Source of the DNA: Lihuaxuella thermophila
Lineage (GTDB): Bacteria > Bacillota > Bacilli > Thermoactinomycetales > Thermoactinomycetaceae
Assembly (NCBI RefSeq): GCF_900110165.1
Contig: NZ_FOCQ01000008.1
Span: 124,001 to 188,000, forward strand
Reading direction: 5' to 3'
DNA length: 64,000 nucleotides
Under the pieces are notes generated by a model, which ran no database searches, was not told the DNA's origin, and worked only from the letters and a program-made list of their open reading frames with translations. Of this stretch, positions 1 through 8,148 are shown in pieces. Within the stretch, counting starts at the first letter, position 1, and each line of letters opens with the position of its first letter. The position numbers were made by a program, and so were the translations under genes.

Positions 1-552
1 ATTCAGAACGGAAAATCCGTGGATACGAGCATGGGTATGACTCCGCTGGAAGGTTTGATGATGGGAACCCGCTGCGGGGATATTGATCCGGCGATTGTTC
101 CCTATGTGATCGCAAAGGAAGAATTGACACTGGCTGAAGTCAAATCCATGATGAATAAGCACAGTGGTCTATTGGGTGTTTCCGGTCTTTCCGGAGATAT
201 GCGGGAAGTGACCGAAGCGATGTTTAATGGCGACACGGCAGCAAAGCTGGCGATTGACATGTATGTATATCGGCTGAAAAAAATGATCGGCGCCTATATC
301 GCAGCCATGAACGGAATCGATGTGCTTGTATTTACGGCGGGTGTGGGAGAGAATGCGTCTCTGATCCGGCAAAGGGTTTGTGAAGGACTCACATTCTTTG
401 GCATCGAATTGGATAAGGAAAAGAATGCCGAACGCAGCAAAGAAGAGCGCAGGATCAGCAGAGAAGATTCGAAAGTCGAAGTATTGGTTATCCCAACCAA
501 TGAAGAGTTGATGATCGCACGGGAAACAAAAGCCCTGGTAGAATCCTTTTGA
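1..552 (+). CDS. ackA: Acetate kinase, C-terminal part (5' end outside window)
   Basis: Acetate kinase converts acetate and ATP to acetyl phosphate and ADP in the cytosol (Pta-AckA pathway). The frame is open from base 1, so the true start lies upstream; the visible 183 residues begin in the conserved NGKSVDTSMGMTPLEG segment. Further on are the MMGTRCGDIDP segment and the nucleotide-site motif FTAGVGENA, both typical of the ASKHA-fold acetate/propionate kinases. The end, near EELMIARET, is where the family normally ends, so the 3' end looks complete. The aminotransferase gene follows 54 bp downstream with its own ribosome binding site and may be cotranscribed. Butyrate kinase is less likely given these motifs. 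Confidence 0.93.
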   Translation: MQNGKSVDTSMGMTPLEGLMMGTRCGDIDPAIVPYVIAKEELTLAEVKSMMNKHSGLLGVSGLSGDMREVTEAMFNGDTAAKLAIDMYVYRLKKMIGAYIAAMNGIDVLVFTAGVGENASLIRQRVCEGLTFFGIELDKEKNAERSKEERRISREDSKVEVLVIPTNEELMIARETKALVESF

Positions 553-606
553 CAGTGTTAAGATGAGGGGGAACAAATTTATCCTTGTCCTGTAAGGGAG
601 GACCAA

Positions 607-1794
607 ATGTTGAGGTTATCCAAACGTGTGCAACAATTATCTCCATCCCCGACACTTGCGATAACTGCAAAGGCAAAAGCGTTAAAACAAGAAGGATACG
701 ATGTGATCGGTTTGGGAGCCGGTGAACCGGACTTTAATACGCCGGACCATATCTTGAAAGCAGCAAAGGAAGCGATGGATGCCGGCCATACAAAATATAC
801 GGCATCCGGAGGAATCCCGGAATTAAAGCAGGCCATTATCCGAAAGTTGGAACGTGACAATCGATTGTCTTACCAACCCAACCAGATTATTGTTACCGTG
901 GGAGCCAAGCACGCTTTATACAACCTGTTTCAGGTGATTCTCGATGAGGGGGACGAAGTGATCATCCCGGCTCCTTACTGGGTGAGCTACATTGAGCAAG
1001 TAAAATTGGCGGGAGGCGTTCCGGTGGTGATTGAAGGGGAGGAGGATCGTCAGTTTAAAATCACTCCTTCCCAACTGGAAAAGGCGATTACAGAACGCAC
1101 CAGGGCCGTCTTAATCAACAGCCCTTCCAATCCGACCGGAATGTTATACACGAAAGAGGAACTCCAGGCCCTCGGAAAAGTGTGCGTCCAACACGACATC
1201 CTCATCGTGTCTGACGAAATTTACGAACACCTGATTTACGATGATGTGCAACATGTCAGCATTGCGAGCTTGGGTCCCGAGTTTTATGACAGAACGGTGA
1301 TTATAAACGGTGTTTCCAAAACATACTCGATGACCGGCTGGCGGATCGGCTTTGCGGCCGGCCCTGCGGAGATCATCAAGGCGATGACGGACTTGTCGAG
1401 CCACAGCACGTCCAACCCGACGTCGATCGCTCAGTACGCAGCGATTGCCGCGCTGACAGGGACACATGAACCCGTGGAGAAAATGAAAGAAGCATTTAAG
1501 AAACGGAGAGACTACGTCATTCAGCGTATTAACTCGATCCCCGGGTTTGCATGCCAGACTCCGCCGGGTGCGTTTTACGCATTTATCAATATTCGTGAAG
1601 CATTAAACAATTCCAATGGGAAATACAGCACTCCGGACGAATGGGCAGCGGCCTTGCTCGAGAAAGAGCTGGTAGCCGTCGTGCCGGGTTCCGGTTTCGG
1701 CTCCAACAACCACATCCGCATTTCCTATGCAACCTCGATGGAACAGTTGGAAAAGGCTTTTGACCGGATTGAACGGTTTGTGAAGCAAGGATAA
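607..1794 (+). CDS. aspB: PLP-dependent aspartate-type aminotransferase (class I/II)
   Basis: A 395-residue fold-type I aminotransferase, probably moving the amino group between aspartate and 2-oxoglutarate. Seen: the N-terminal LGAGEPDFNTP substrate segment (about 36-46), NSPSNPTGM (171-179) containing the PLP-ring Asn, SDEIYEHL (202-209), the Schiff-base lysine in SKTYSMTGWRIGF (Lys238), and a C-terminal substrate-binding Arg in HIRISYA. Length matches Bacillus AspB (about 393). The start ATG is preceded by GTAAGGGAGG at a good distance. Subgroup specificity (aspartate, aromatic or prephenate) cannot be fixed from motifs alone. A strong hairpin follows the stop. Confidence 0.9.
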   Translation: MLRLSKRVQQLSPSPTLAITAKAKALKQEGYDVIGLGAGEPDFNTPDHILKAAKEAMDAGHTKYTASGGIPELKQAIIRKLERDNRLSYQPNQIIVTVGAKHALYNLFQVILDEGDEVIIPAPYWVSYIEQVKLAGGVPVVIEGEEDRQFKITPSQLEKAITERTRAVLINSPSNPTGMLYTKEELQALGKVCVQHDILIVSDEIYEHLIYDDVQHVSIASLGPEFYDRTVIINGVSKTYSMTGWRIGFAAGPAEIIKAMTDLSSHSTSNPTSIAQYAAIAALTGTHEPVEKMKEAFKKRRDYVIQRINSIPGFACQTPPGAFYAFINIREALNNSNGKYSTPDEWAAALLEKELVAVVPGSGFGSNNHIRISYATSMEQLEKAFDRIERFVKQG

Positions 1795-1802
1795 AAAGAG
1801 GC

Positions 1803-1855
1803 AACAAAAAGAGACTGCTGGATCCTGATCAGGACGCGGTCTCTTTTTGTTATAA
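1803..1855 (+). terminator. Terminator after the aminotransferase
   Basis: AACAAAAAGAGAC (1803-1815) pairs perfectly with GTCTCTTTTTGTT (1839-1851). The T-rich right arm gives a rho-independent type signal. It lies between the plus-strand aminotransferase and the convergent YkuS-like gene and could serve both strands. Confidence 0.75.
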
Positions 1856-1927
1856 TCAGATTCTGTAAAAAGAGATTTGTTTGCATGGGCTAAGTGGTAT
1901 ATTGGCCGCCATAGCGGACTGCACAAA

Positions 1928-2182
1928 TTACCTGGGAAGTTGCTGCAAACGCTGGTGGACTTCTTCAGGTGTAAGTCCATGGGCGTTGATGACAGGACAA
2001 TTTTGAACTACGTTTTGAATCCCCATGATATTTTGGTCAGCACCGGAAATGACAATCGCTGAGTAGTTGGCTTGTGCTTGGTTATTCAAGGTTGAAGCAT
2101 CTACAGTTTCAACCTGGTACCCCTGACGGGATAAATACTCCTGAACAGGGGTAAGACTTTCTTCAACGGCAATTCGAGTCAT
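1928..2182 (-). CDS. UPF0180 family small protein (YkuS-like)
   Basis: An 84-residue protein with the UPF0180/YkuS layout: an N-terminal RIAVEESLTPVQEYL helix, a short Rossmann-like strand/turn ending in VISGADQNIMGIQ (about 44-56), and the conserved PVINAHGLTPEEV near the end. B. subtilis YkuS is about 81 residues. No biochemical function is established for the family. The start is supported by AAGGAGGA upstream of the ATG. It stands alone, convergent with the aminotransferase. Confidence 0.82.
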   Translation of the reverse strand: MTRIAVEESLTPVQEYLSRQGYQVETVDASTLNNQAQANYSAIVISGADQNIMGIQNVVQNCPVINAHGLTPEEVHQRLQQLPR

Positions 2183-2593
2183 AGAGATACTCTCCTCCTT
2201 TTGGCATCCTATTCAGTAGTTTGAATCGAAAGGAGGCAGTCTATACGGTTTAATCCTTTCATGTAAAATAATGCATCTGGGATTCATTGCGTCCAGAATC
2301 CGTCATCGGTAAATGGATGCAAAAGGTAAGCAACATTTCATTGGTATATCGAACTGAAAAAACGGCTTCGCAAAACGGTCGAATGGAGGGCTTAAGGGAT
2401 GTTGAATGCCTGAATGAGCTGAGATTTACGTGCCGAATCAGCTTTTACCAGTGCATATATAACCAGTGTGATTCAAGTGACAGCCAGCATCAGCCGGAAT
2501 GACACAAACATATTTTTTTGGAAATTAAAAATATTTAATGCGCGATGTACATAAGGATCTCTCCAGATCTGTATAGAGAACCGAACCAGGCTG
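2183..2593. other. Intergenic stretch with no recognised gene
   Basis: About 410 bp between the YkuS-like gene and lexA. A short open frame at 2287-2502 has no family features and no convincing ribosome binding site. Apart from the YkuS ribosome binding site at the left edge I see nothing supportable. Confidence 0.5.
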
Positions 2594-2626
2594 AAATGCT
2601 CCCCGCAGTAAGGGCGGGGAGCATTT
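2594..2626 (-). terminator. Hairpin just downstream of lexA
   Basis: AAATGCTCCCCGC (2594-2606) pairs perfectly with GCGGGGAGCATTT (2614-2626) around a 7-nt loop, 7 bp beyond the lexA stop. The T tract on the minus strand is only three bases, so it is a weak intrinsic terminator or mRNA-stabilising hairpin. Confidence 0.6.
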
Positions 2627-2632
2627 GATTGT

Positions 2633-3256
2633 TTAAACCACTTCCCGAATCAAGCTGATCACTTTGCCCAATATACTAACGTTCGGCAACAGAATGGGTT
2701 GCAAGCGGTCATTTTCCGGCTGAAGGCGAATATGGTCCGCTTCCTTATAAAAACGTTTAACAGTGGCTTCTCCATCAGGGGTCATGGCAACAACGATGTC
2801 GCCGTTATTCGCGGTGGGCTGTTGGCGTACGACTACATAATCGCCATCCAGGATGCCTGCATTGATCATGCTGTCTCCTTGAACCGAGAGCAAAAATACC
2901 TTTTGCTCATCTCCGACCAGGCGACGGGGCAGAGGATAATAATCCTCAATGTTTTCAACCGCCGTAATGGGTTCACCGGCCGTGACTTTACCGACAAGAG
3001 GAACCATGACCGTTTCGACGCGGTTTTTGGGAGGGAGGTCACCGCGCTTCAGGATTTCAATTGCGCGGGGTTTAGTCGGGTCTCGACGAATATATCCTTT
3101 TTTCTCCAAACGGGCTAAGTGTCCATGAACGGTTGAACTGGAAGCCAGGCCGACCGCCTCTCCAATTTCACGTACCGATGGAGGATACCCTTTTTCTTCC
3201 ACTTCTTTTTGTATGTATTCGAGTATGGATTGCTGACGAGGTGATAATTTGCTCAT
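2633..3256 (-). CDS. lexA: LexA repressor
   Basis: SOS repressor that autocleaves when RecA is activated. The N-terminal winged helix-turn-helix (about 1-65) contains [20 protein letters not shown]. The C-terminal S24 latent protease carries the Ala-Gly cleavage bond in KVTAGEP (Ala93-Gly94), the nucleophile in GDSM (Ser129) and the general-base Lys in EATVKRF (Lys167). I chose the second ATG of the frame (207 residues, MSKLSPRQ) because AAAGGGG lies about 10 nt before it, whereas the upstream ATG at 3265 abuts the ribosome binding site. The promoter carries a LexA-type box (see 3314-3352), so the gene is likely autoregulated. Confidence 0.96.
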   Translation of the reverse strand: MSKLSPRQQSILEYIQKEVEEKGYPPSVREIGEAVGLASSSTVHGHLARLEKKGYIRRDPTKPRAIEILKRGDLPPKNRVETVMVPLVGKVTAGEPITAVENIEDYYPLPRRLVGDEQKVFLLSVQGDSMINAGILDGDYVVVRQQPTANNGDIVVAMTPDGEATVKRFYKEADHIRLQPENDRLQPILLPNVSILGKVISLIREVV

Positions 3257-3313
3257 GTTTCTCATTCCCCTTTTTTACAAAATACTCCCGCAACCCGAGG
3301 TATTCTCATTAAT

Positions 3314-3352
3314 AGTATACATGAAGGAAGGAGAAAGAACAAACATGAGTTC
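3314..3352 (-). promoter_or_regulatory. lexA promoter with overlapping LexA operator
   Basis: Read on the minus strand: -35 TTGTTC (3342-3337), 17-bp spacer, -10 TATACT (3319-3314). The element GAACTCATGTTT (3352-3341) matches the Gram-positive LexA consensus GAAC-N4-GTTC at 7 of 8 fixed positions and overlaps the first two bases of the -35. A wider perfect repeat, AAGAAC-N8-GTTCTT, frames it. Binding would block RNA polymerase, as expected for autoregulation. Confidence 0.72.
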
Positions 3353-3357
3353 TTATC

Positions 3358-4449
3358 TTATAATATATTTGCGAGACGATCGAGGGCCTTGTCCTTTTCT
3401 GAATTGATGACATGGGTGTAAATTTGTGTGGTTTGAATGCTGGAATGACCCAAAATTTCCTGGACGACGCGGAGATTTTCCCCGTTGGATAAAAGCAGTG
3501 TAGCCAATGTATGGCGCAATTTATGCGGGGAAATGTTAGCTGCTTTTGGCGGAAGATTGGCTTCCCGGACATATTTGCGAATGATTTCAGATACTCCTTT
3601 TCTGCTGATTCGTCCCCCGTTTTTGTTTAAAAATAAGGCGTTTTTATGTTCTTCAGGAATGTTTTCCTGAGGGCGCTGGTTGAGATAATCGAGAAGGGCG
3701 TCCACGGCTTTTCCGTTCAATTTTAACATCCGCTCTTTTCCGCCCTTCCCGATAATAACCACGCGAAACAGATTGCCATCAGGTTGAATACTGTTGAGAT
3801 TTAAGTTGACCAGTTCAGACACCCGCAGCCCGGTATTTAAAAACATGAACAGTATGGCTAAATCTCTGGCTGCAGTCCAACTTTGCTTTTTAGCGTTTCT
3901 CTGTTGCTTTTCGTGGTATGAGTGAACGGCCCGTATGAGCCGAATGGCTTCCTCCCGGGTGAGAAAGACGGGAACTTTTTGTCTGGTTCTCGTTTTCAAC
4001 GAAGCATCCTCATATTCTTCCATTGGATCTCGTTCCAGTACATGTGTTTTCACCAAATAACGAAAAAGGGAGCGAAGGGACGCTCTTTTTCGCTGCTTTC
4101 CGCTGTGCGAGTTTTCGCGGTAATGTTTTCTTTCGATCCATTCTTCCTTGATTTCACCGGTTTTGGGATCTCTTTTTTTCAATTTTACATGCACGGTGCG
4201 TTCATAACCGTTTTCAATCTGCCGGAAAAATCTCTTGATGGTCATCGGATCGACCTGATCAATACTTTTGTTTTTTCCGGCTAAGAACTCAAAGAAAAGA
4301 GCAAAGTCATAAGCGTAATTGGATATGGTCTGGATGGATCGGTCGGCACTGATCATTTCAAGGAAAAACTCTTGGACTTCTTCCGGGAACCGGCTGACAA
4401 TTCGGTTGATGTTCTCCGGAAGGCGTCTGGAGACGATTTTTGCGGACAT
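3358..4449 (-). CDS. Tyrosine recombinase/integrase (XerC/XerD-like)
   Basis: A 363-residue site-specific recombinase. Residues about 15-145 form a SAM-like core-binding domain, with an unusual Lys/Arg-rich insert around 85-122. The catalytic domain has all expected residues: Arg209 (NTGLRVSEL), Lys235 (IGKGGKER), His309-x-x-Arg312 (PHKLRH), His335 (LGHSS) and nucleophile Tyr344 (IYTHV). The start is supported by GGGAGG 10 nt upstream. Family length is about 300, so the insert makes it longer than housekeeping XerC/XerD. It lies upstream of lexA in the same direction, but lexA has its own promoter. A role in dimer resolution or in a mobile element cannot be told apart here. Confidence 0.88.
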   Translation of the reverse strand: MSAKIVSRRLPENINRIVSRFPEEVQEFFLEMISADRSIQTISNYAYDFALFFEFLAGKNKSIDQVDPMTIKRFFRQIENGYERTVHVKLKKRDPKTGEIKEEWIERKHYRENSHSGKQRKRASLRSLFRYLVKTHVLERDPMEEYEDASLKTRTRQKVPVFLTREEAIRLIRAVHSYHEKQQRNAKKQSWTAARDLAILFMFLNTGLRVSELVNLNLNSIQPDGNLFRVVIIGKGGKERMLKLNGKAVDALLDYLNQRPQENIPEEHKNALFLNKNGGRISRKGVSEIIRKYVREANLPPKAANISPHKLRHTLATLLLSNGENLRVVQEILGHSSIQTTQIYTHVINSEKDKALDRLANIL

Positions 4450-4537
4450 CTATGAAACCTCCCGGTTTGGGATGAGATGGAGAAGTGTTGAAGAAACTTA
4501 TGTAGTCTTCATAACAGATATGCTTGTAAACTGGATA

Positions 4538-4567
4538 AAAAATCGCCTCAAAAGGGCGGTTTTTAAA
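4538..4567. terminator. Hairpin with flanking A/T tracts
   Basis: AAAAATCGCC (4538-4547) pairs with GGCGGTTTTT (4555-4564) with one G-T wobble, loop of 7 nt. T tracts are present on both strands, so it may be bidirectional. No intact gene ends directly here; it lies upstream of the recombinase. Confidence 0.5.
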
Positions 4568-4679
4568 ATGTGCTTTTCTATATTTTATCATTGTGAGGAA
4601 CGAATGGATACTTCCATTGAGATCCGGGTTTAATGATATTGAAAGTTAATTAAGGGTGGAATTGATGGTCGAATCGAAA

Positions 4680-4752
4680 GAGCCCATCCAGCTTGTGCTC
4701 TGTGAGTACGCCGATGGTACCCAGGGCACCGGGAGAGCAGGACGTTGCAAGT
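4680..4752 (+). pseudogene. Remnant resembling the 3' half of a 5S rRNA gene
   Basis: AGCCCATCCAGC (4681-4692), GCCGATGGTAC (4710-4720) and GGGAGAGCAGGACGTTGC (4731-4748) match, in order, the conserved 3' half of Firmicute 5S rRNA (known forms AAGCCCATCCAGC-GCCGATGGTAC and GGGAGAGTAGGACGTCGC). About 17 bases that a 5S gene lacks separate the first two blocks, and I cannot find the 5' half upstream. It therefore looks like a decayed fragment, not a working gene. No 16S, 23S or tRNA genes are nearby. A terminator-like hairpin follows at once, as would follow an rRNA operon. Confidence 0.6.
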
Positions 4753-4754
4753 CG

Positions 4755-4797
4755 AATCGGAAGTCACCGGGTAAATTCAGTGACTTCCGATTTTTTT
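4755..4797 (+). terminator. Strong rho-independent terminator
   Basis: AATCGGAAGTCAC (4755-4767) pairs perfectly with GTGACTTCCGATT (4780-4792), followed by a run of T. It follows the 5S-like remnant on the plus strand and faces the end of the glucanase gene on the other strand. Confidence 0.8.
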
Positions 4798-4848
4798 AAC
4801 TTTGAAAAATCAGACTTGGCACTTATAAATATTAGAATAGAGTATTAT

Positions 4849-7785
4849 CTAGTGTGTGTAACGATACCACTGTGTATCATATCCTGCTCCCGATTTATCA
4901 TAGGTGTAGAAATAGTCAATAACATCGCCGGCATTTAAACCTCCGACCACTTTTTCCCAGGTTCCATTGTTATTTGTCATACGAAAATTTTGTAATTCGC
5001 CATTATTCACTTTGTAATGAATATCAACGAAGGTAGAAGGAGTGGTGGGAGTAAACGCACATTTCACTTCTGTACTGTTTATTTTGGTTACAGTCTGTGA
5101 ATAGTTTGGATCGATGTTTTGGTTGTCAGGAGTAAAGTTGATCCAATTGATATTAAAGCCCCCGCCACCGGCATGTAATCGCAATGTCTGTACTCCGGCA
5201 TTTAATTGGACTGTCGCTTGGACTGTAGTCCAATTTTGCCATCCGCCTGTATTTGGAACATTCGTGGTCGCTAATACATTCGACCCGGATTTCAATTGTA
5301 TTTGTCCTGATGTTCCTGTGCTGGCAACGCGATATTCTATTTTATAACCGCCAGTTGTCTGCACGTTGACTTTGTAGTCCATCCAGTCCCCTGGATCGAT
5401 CCAACCGACATTTTGACCTCCTCCAGTGTCCGTAGTGGTTTCCGTTTGAACTCCACTCATCGTCTGATAGTTTTCCGCTTCGATCTTTCCCGGAATAGCA
5501 TATGCATTGCCTCCGCTGCTCGCTTTGAAGCCAAAACTGTTGGCAGCAGCAGTAACTGTCGTACCATCCGAGAAGGTGACTGTTTTGCTTGTATTGGACA
5601 TATTGTAAACGACATATGTCTTCGTGCTTCCTTTTTTAAACACTGCATAAAGCGGATCGTTGGCAGTGACCGTTATATCTTGTGTGCCTAGCGCGTTTAG
5701 ATTATGAATCCAATGATACGTATTTGCCTTGGAATTACCTGCCTCAGGTGTGGTGGTGTCGATTGCGGCATTCATTTGATTAATGGCATCGGTCGGATTT
5801 TCGATAGCCCGATACATCCAAATGAGATCTTTCCATACGTCCCAGTTGGTTCCGCCATTTTCACGCACAAGTGTTTCGTAATTCTTTTTGGTGTAGTCAG
5901 GATATTGTGTGAGGTACAAAGAACCTCCCTGGAATGGCAGCCAGTTAATACCGTGGACTTCTTCCGGATTAGCCGTCCACCATGTACCTGCTCCTTCCAC
6001 TTTCCCGCCCCAGATCATACTAGCAGTAGAACGGGTGAAGTCAGGATGATGATTCTGATCATGAACATCAAACCAATATTCATTGATCGCGTTCATTTCC
6101 GTTGTATATAAATAAATTCCTAAGTCGCGGATGGTATTGTTCCCTGTGGCTTCTCCCCACAAGATCAAACCAGTCCAGGCATTCATCGCTTCAGAAGAGG
6201 ATTCGTTATTATTGCCGTCCCCAAATCTGGCATGTCCGGATGCCCAAGAATGACCAGCGTAAATGTCGAAGTTGCGCAAGAACGGGAACATGGAATCGTT
6301 ACGGTCCCAGTTGGCAATATCGCGGATCAGCAGATTGATCATGGATCCCCAGTTTGAGTTATTTGCCCAAGTCCTGTCCATTCTTGCCACTTCTGCAGCG
6401 GCCTTGATGAAATAGCCATAATGGAAATGGTGATCATTCATCTCTACTACACTGCCATAACTGTCCGGGTAACCAAGTAAAGTTCCCCAGTTGCTATTGT
6501 AGTAGAATAAGTGGTCAGACTTTACATTTCCGCTAGCATCACTTGCCTTTAAAAAATCTTGCAGACGGGTTTTCAACTCCGCACGAAACTTGTTCGCCGC
6601 TGTAGTATCTCCGACTTGATCAGCGATGGGAGCCAATGTGGCTACTTTTCCCAAACGTTTGCCAAGCCAATAGGTATCTTGGGGTCCTGTGTAGTTTTCA
6701 AACTCTGCTTCATTAATATAATTCGCTAACGTTGTTTTATTATAGCTTCCGAGGTCCGGGAGGGAAGGGAGAACACCGGTAAACTTCATCGTTGTTGTGA
6801 AACTGCTTCCTTCTGCTGTTTTCATGACACCCCGCACAGAATGATAGGTATATGATAACAAGGATTTGGAAGTGTTCTTCCATTGATGAGGATACATCGC
6901 AAAGATGGTTCCTGTTTGAGTACCTTCTCTGGCCACAGTGGTATAGGTATAGGTTGTATGGACAGAACTGGTGGACGGATCATATGACCAGCTGACACGA
7001 GTATCGGTTACATGGGAATAGGCATACTGTTTGAATTTGGTTAAAGTAGCGCTTGTATTGTCAGGAAGGACAGCAATTGCAAAGTAGTTTTTGCCGTTCA
7101 GTTGATTGGTGAGCGTGTTTGTTCCGATCCCGGTCCATGTTGAGCCGGATGGACCAAACAGGCCATAATGGCGATTGCCAATCGTGATACCCAGGACGGG
7201 ACTGTTAGAGTTCCCATACCAGATCGTAGGGGTTCCAGGGAATTTTAGCACCGGATTTCCGCCTGAAAATATGGCGTAAACATAAGGAGAACCATGTCCA
7301 TAGGTGATTTTCATAGAATTGGAACCGCTTTCAAAGTGTGATGTGACGAACCAGTCATTAAAGCTATCTACTTTGGCATCAGGGAAAGTGGATACTGCAC
7401 TATGTGAAATTAAAAAGTCATCCAGCGCAGGCTCTTGAGGCATACTACCGCATACACATGTACTATTTCCTGTGATCGTCGGACCGGGATAGTAAACCCG
7501 AAATCCGTTGCTTTGATTCTGCACTGCCAATGGGTGCGGATATTGACGTTCTGAGTATTGATCCCAAGCGAGGCTGCTCCACCAATCATTTGTAGGCATT
7601 TTTTTAGTTACATTGGCTGTTTTATAGATGGTCGACTGAACATCACTTGCACCCGGAGGTTTGACGGTGGAATAGCTACCCGCACCTAATGGGACTTCTC
7701 CTGAAAAACCAGAAGCTGAAGCAGGAACGAATAAAGCAAACACTAAATTCAACACAATCAAGACAGGCCAAATCTTTTTACTCAT
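4849..7785 (-). CDS. Secreted GH81 endo-beta-1,3-glucanase with CBM6 and CBM56-like modules
   Basis: A 978-residue extracellular enzyme predicted to cut beta-1,3-glucans such as laminarin or curdlan. The chosen ATG (7785) sits 4 nt after GGAGGAG; the encoded MSKKIWPVLIVLNLVFALF...ASA is a clear signal peptide. Residues about 30-720 fit glycoside hydrolase family 81: NDWWSSLAWDQYS near the start, EMNDHHFHYGYF (Asp451 region, catalytic candidate) and NNNESSSEAMNAW (Glu528 and Glu532, catalytic candidates). About 762-890 is a CBM6-like domain (PGKIEAENYQTMSG, DPGDWMDYKV). The last ~80 residues (GDVIDYFYTYDKSGAGYDTQW) resemble CBM56, a beta-1,3-glucan binder. It has its own promoter and operator, diverging from the glucoside operon. 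Confidence 0.92.
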   Translation of the reverse strand: MSKKIWPVLIVLNLVFALFVPASASGFSGEVPLGAGSYSTVKPPGASDVQSTIYKTANVTKKMPTNDWWSSLAWDQYSERQYPHPLAVQNQSNGFRVYYPGPTITGNSTCVCGSMPQEPALDDFLISHSAVSTFPDAKVDSFNDWFVTSHFESGSNSMKITYGHGSPYVYAIFSGGNPVLKFPGTPTIWYGNSNSPVLGITIGNRHYGLFGPSGSTWTGIGTNTLTNQLNGKNYFAIAVLPDNTSATLTKFKQYAYSHVTDTRVSWSYDPSTSSVHTTYTYTTVAREGTQTGTIFAMYPHQWKNTSKSLLSYTYHSVRGVMKTAEGSSFTTTMKFTGVLPSLPDLGSYNKTTLANYINEAEFENYTGPQDTYWLGKRLGKVATLAPIADQVGDTTAANKFRAELKTRLQDFLKASDASGNVKSDHLFYYNSNWGTLLGYPDSYGSVVEMNDHHFHYGYFIKAAAEVARMDRTWANNSNWGSMINLLIRDIANWDRNDSMFPFLRNFDIYAGHSWASGHARFGDGNNNESSSEAMNAWTGLILWGEATGNNTIRDLGIYLYTTEMNAINEYWFDVHDQNHHPDFTRSTASMIWGGKVEGAGTWWTANPEEVHGINWLPFQGGSLYLTQYPDYTKKNYETLVRENGGTNWDVWKDLIWMYRAIENPTDAINQMNAAIDTTTPEAGNSKANTYHWIHNLNALGTQDITVTANDPLYAVFKKGSTKTYVVYNMSNTSKTVTFSDGTTVTAAANSFGFKASSGGNAYAIPGKIEAENYQTMSGVQTETTTDTGGGQNVGWIDPGDWMDYKVNVQTTGGYKIEYRVASTGTSGQIQLKSGSNVLATTNVPNTGGWQNWTTVQATVQLNAGVQTLRLHAGGGGFNINWINFTPDNQNIDPNYSQTVTKINSTEVKCAFTPTTPSTFVDIHYKVNNGELQNFRMTNNNGTWEKVVGGLNAGDVIDYFYTYDKSGAGYDTQWYRYTH

Positions 7786-7870
7786 TTTTCTCCTCCTATC
7801 ATTTTCTACTTTGCCTGCAAGGAATCGACCACTCGCAAAACAGACAGGCAATTACAAATAGATTTATTAT

Positions 7871-7918
7871 CTAAACCGGTTTCGTCCGTATCATATGATA
7901 TCGGTGGATAGTTGTCAA
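7871..7918 (-). promoter_or_regulatory. GH81 promoter with LacI-type operator
   Basis: On the minus strand: -35 TTGACA (7918-7913), exactly 17 bp, -10 TATGAT (7895-7890), then 5 bp, then CGAAACCGGTTTAG (7884-7871). The core AAACCGGTTT is a perfect palindrome with the central CG typical of LacI/GalR operators. Its place at the start of transcription fits repression. An identical operator stands in the diverging promoter. Confidence 0.85.
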
Positions 7919-8067
7919 TATTCATAGAATATTTTTTCTTTATCGAAGAATCAATGATCACCATAAACAGTTTTTGGTTTAAATATGTTGCATGCACGGC
8001 CATTTTCATTCATAAGAAGTGAAGGGAGATTTGCAAATTAAATGAAAAAAGAAGACTTGAATGATGA

Positions 8068-8117
8068 TTGACAAGAATGAAATATTGGAATATGATGAAA
8101 TCGCGAAACCGGTTTAG
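8068..8117 (+). promoter_or_regulatory. GH1/ABC operon promoter with LacI-type operator
   Basis: -35 TTGACA (8068-8073), 17 bp, -10 TATGAT (8091-8096), 7 bp, then CGAAACCGGTTTAG (8104-8117). Hexamers, spacing and operator equal those of the divergent GH81 promoter. The LacI-family gene at the end of this operon is the obvious candidate repressor. Confidence 0.85.
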
Positions 8118-8148
8118 GTAAAGAAAAGAAATACAGGAGAGTTGCCTG

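Larger units (their letters stand above)
7786..8148. other. Divergent regulatory region of the beta-glucan locus
   Basis: Holds two back-to-back promoters, each with the same operator (annotated separately), plus the untranslated leaders of the GH81 and GH1 genes. No open frame here looks real. The leader between the GH81 operator and its start codon is about 85 nt. Confidence 0.8.

Noticed and set aside
4849-7851. 22-residue N-terminal extension of the GH81 protein from the upstream start
   Set aside because: It would bury the signal peptide; ATG 7785 has a perfect ribosome binding site and starts right at the signal.
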